From positions 1 through 34,938 of the forward strand of contig JABJCN010000122.1 of NCBI GenBank assembly GCA_018668635.1: 34,938 nucleotides of DNA, read 5' to 3'. Position numbers and translations under genes: made by a program. Source of the DNA: Opitutia bacterium (GTDB taxonomy: Bacteria > Verrucomicrobiota > Verrucomicrobiia > Opitutales > JABJCN01). The notes under the pieces are model-generated. The model saw only the letters and a list, made by a program, of their open reading frames with translations. It was not told the origin of the DNA and made no database searches. Position 1 is the first letter of the stretch. Every line of letters starts with the position of its first letter. Positions 34,373 to 34,938 of this stretch are shown piece after piece.

Positions 34373-34938
34373 ATGGACAACTATCTAAAAATAGAGAAAA
34401 TAACTTTTGGCATGGGCGACCGTTTCGCTCATCAGGCCAAGGCACAGTTACAAGCCTGTATCCAAGCAAGTGATAAGGGCGCAAATGTCACACCGGTGTG
34501 GAATAAGTCTCACCGTGAGCATAGTATCGTGGGTTCGCAACCACCTTCGGTACTGGCAGCTGCTGAGATTGCCATCCGGGAACTCGGATGGACCCAGCCT
34601 TTCTACATTGATGCAGACCATATCAATATTGACATAGTGGATGGCTATACCAGCTGTAGTAACTTTTTTACGATAGACGTGGCGGACTCAATAGGAAAAC
34701 CAACAGATTCCAATCAACTGGAAGCTTTTCTCAACCGTCATCCGGAACTGATTGGATCCATTGAGGTTGACGGGCTTGACTCACCCATACAAGCAACCCG
34801 GAATGAAATTGGAGTTATCGCTGGCAAATACCTGGAAGCAACCGCAGAGGCAGGACGCATCTACAGACATATACTTTCCACCAAGGGCGAAGGTTCCTTT
34901 ATCACGGAAGTGTCCATGGACGAGACAGACAATCCACA
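34373..34938 (+). CDS. UxaE-like tagaturonate/fructuronate epimerase, N-terminal part (runs off window)
   Basis: The frame is open from the ATG at 34373-34375 to the window edge (188 codons). Recognisable pieces of the UxaE family (tagaturonate epimerase, first characterised in Thermotoga) are FGMGDRF at residues 13-19, FYIDADHINID, a following FFTIDVAD and EVSMDETDNP near the edge; the DADH and MDET elements carry the metal-site residues in that family. The enzyme interconverts D-tagaturonate and D-fructuronate in uronate catabolism. The product begins at the FGxGDR motif, so it lacks the ~95-residue N-terminal extension that I recall for the Thermotoga enzyme. Assignment is by memory of motifs. 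Confidence 0.75.
   Translation, partial: MDNYLKIEKITFGMGDRFAHQAKAQLQACIQASDKGANVTPVWNKSHREHSIVGSQPPSVLAAAEIAIRELGWTQPFYIDADHINIDIVDGYTSCSNFFTIDVADSIGKPTDSNQLEAFLNRHPELIGSIEVDGLDSPIQATRNEIGVIAGKYLEATAEAGRIYRHILSTKGEGSFITEVSMDETDNP

Noticed and set aside
1-34938. CRISPR arrays, insertion sequences, rRNA genes, toxin-antitoxin or defence systems
   Set aside because: No regularly spaced repeats, transposase motifs or rRNA segments were recognised, and no gene resembled a known defence family.

Overview
The window looks like a chromosomal segment from a member of the Verrucomicrobiota (possibly a marine Opitutales/Puniceicoccales-like bacterium). This is inferred from gene content, not from a marker gene: Tat-exported Gfo/Idh oxidoreductase and TIM-barrel sugar isomerases, a formylglycine sulfatase, a phytanoyl-CoA-dioxygenase-like protein, an SGLT-type symporter, DUF481 and multidomain exported proteins, and start codons that mostly lack a Shine-Dalgarno sequence. 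No mobile element, CRISPR array or rRNA was seen.

Layout. (1) 1-5732, minus strand: a tightly spaced run of Gfo/Idh/MocA oxidoreductase (Tat signal), SMP-30/gluconolactonase-like protein (Sec signal), DHDPS-family aldolase, a GT39-like membrane glycosyltransferase and an NAD-dependent epimerase cut by the window edge. (2) 5919-8822, plus strand, divergent from (1): an unassigned propeller-like protein, a Tat-exported hydroxypyruvate-isomerase-like protein and a cytosolic IolE-like isomerase, facing an SSS-family sodium/solute symporter (8829-10724, minus). Together (1) and (2) resemble a carbohydrate oxidation/uptake locus built around a divergent promoter region. (3) 10957-11072: tRNA-Phe(GAA) with a textbook terminator, followed by about 600 bp with little or no coding, then a PDZ protein and a membrane-anchored TPR protein carrying calcium-loop repeats. 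(4) 14965-25250: DUF481 protein, acetolactate synthase large subunit, YmdB-type phosphodiesterase, YugP-type zinc peptidase, a 1216-residue exported CAP/jelly-roll/cadherin/trypsin-like protein, and an M3 oligopeptidase. (5) 25319-31901, plus strand: an enoyl-thioester-reductase-like MDR protein, then a compact cluster of FG-GAP propeller protein, esterase, Tat-exported TIM-barrel isomerase, sulfatase and PhyH-type dioxygenase, read as a second polysaccharide/sulfated-glycan module. (6) 31943-34938: a decayed gene tail, an EF-hand protein, an O-methyltransferase, a glutathione peroxidase and the start of a UxaE-like tagaturonate epimerase.

How it fits together: the first locus combines exported oxidoreductase, exported lactonase, cytosolic aldolase, isomerases and a sodium symporter, which suggests oxidation of a sugar outside the cytoplasm followed by uptake and cleavage. 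The second contains sulfatase, esterase and isomerase activities expected when decorated glycans are stripped. The UxaE-like gene at the right edge adds a link to uronate catabolism. Substrates cannot be read from the sequence. The housekeeping genes between the two loci (tRNA-Phe, ilvB, ymdB, prlC-like) suggest ordinary chromosome rather than an island, although the 29-32 kb part is visibly richer in G+C than the 11-15 kb part.
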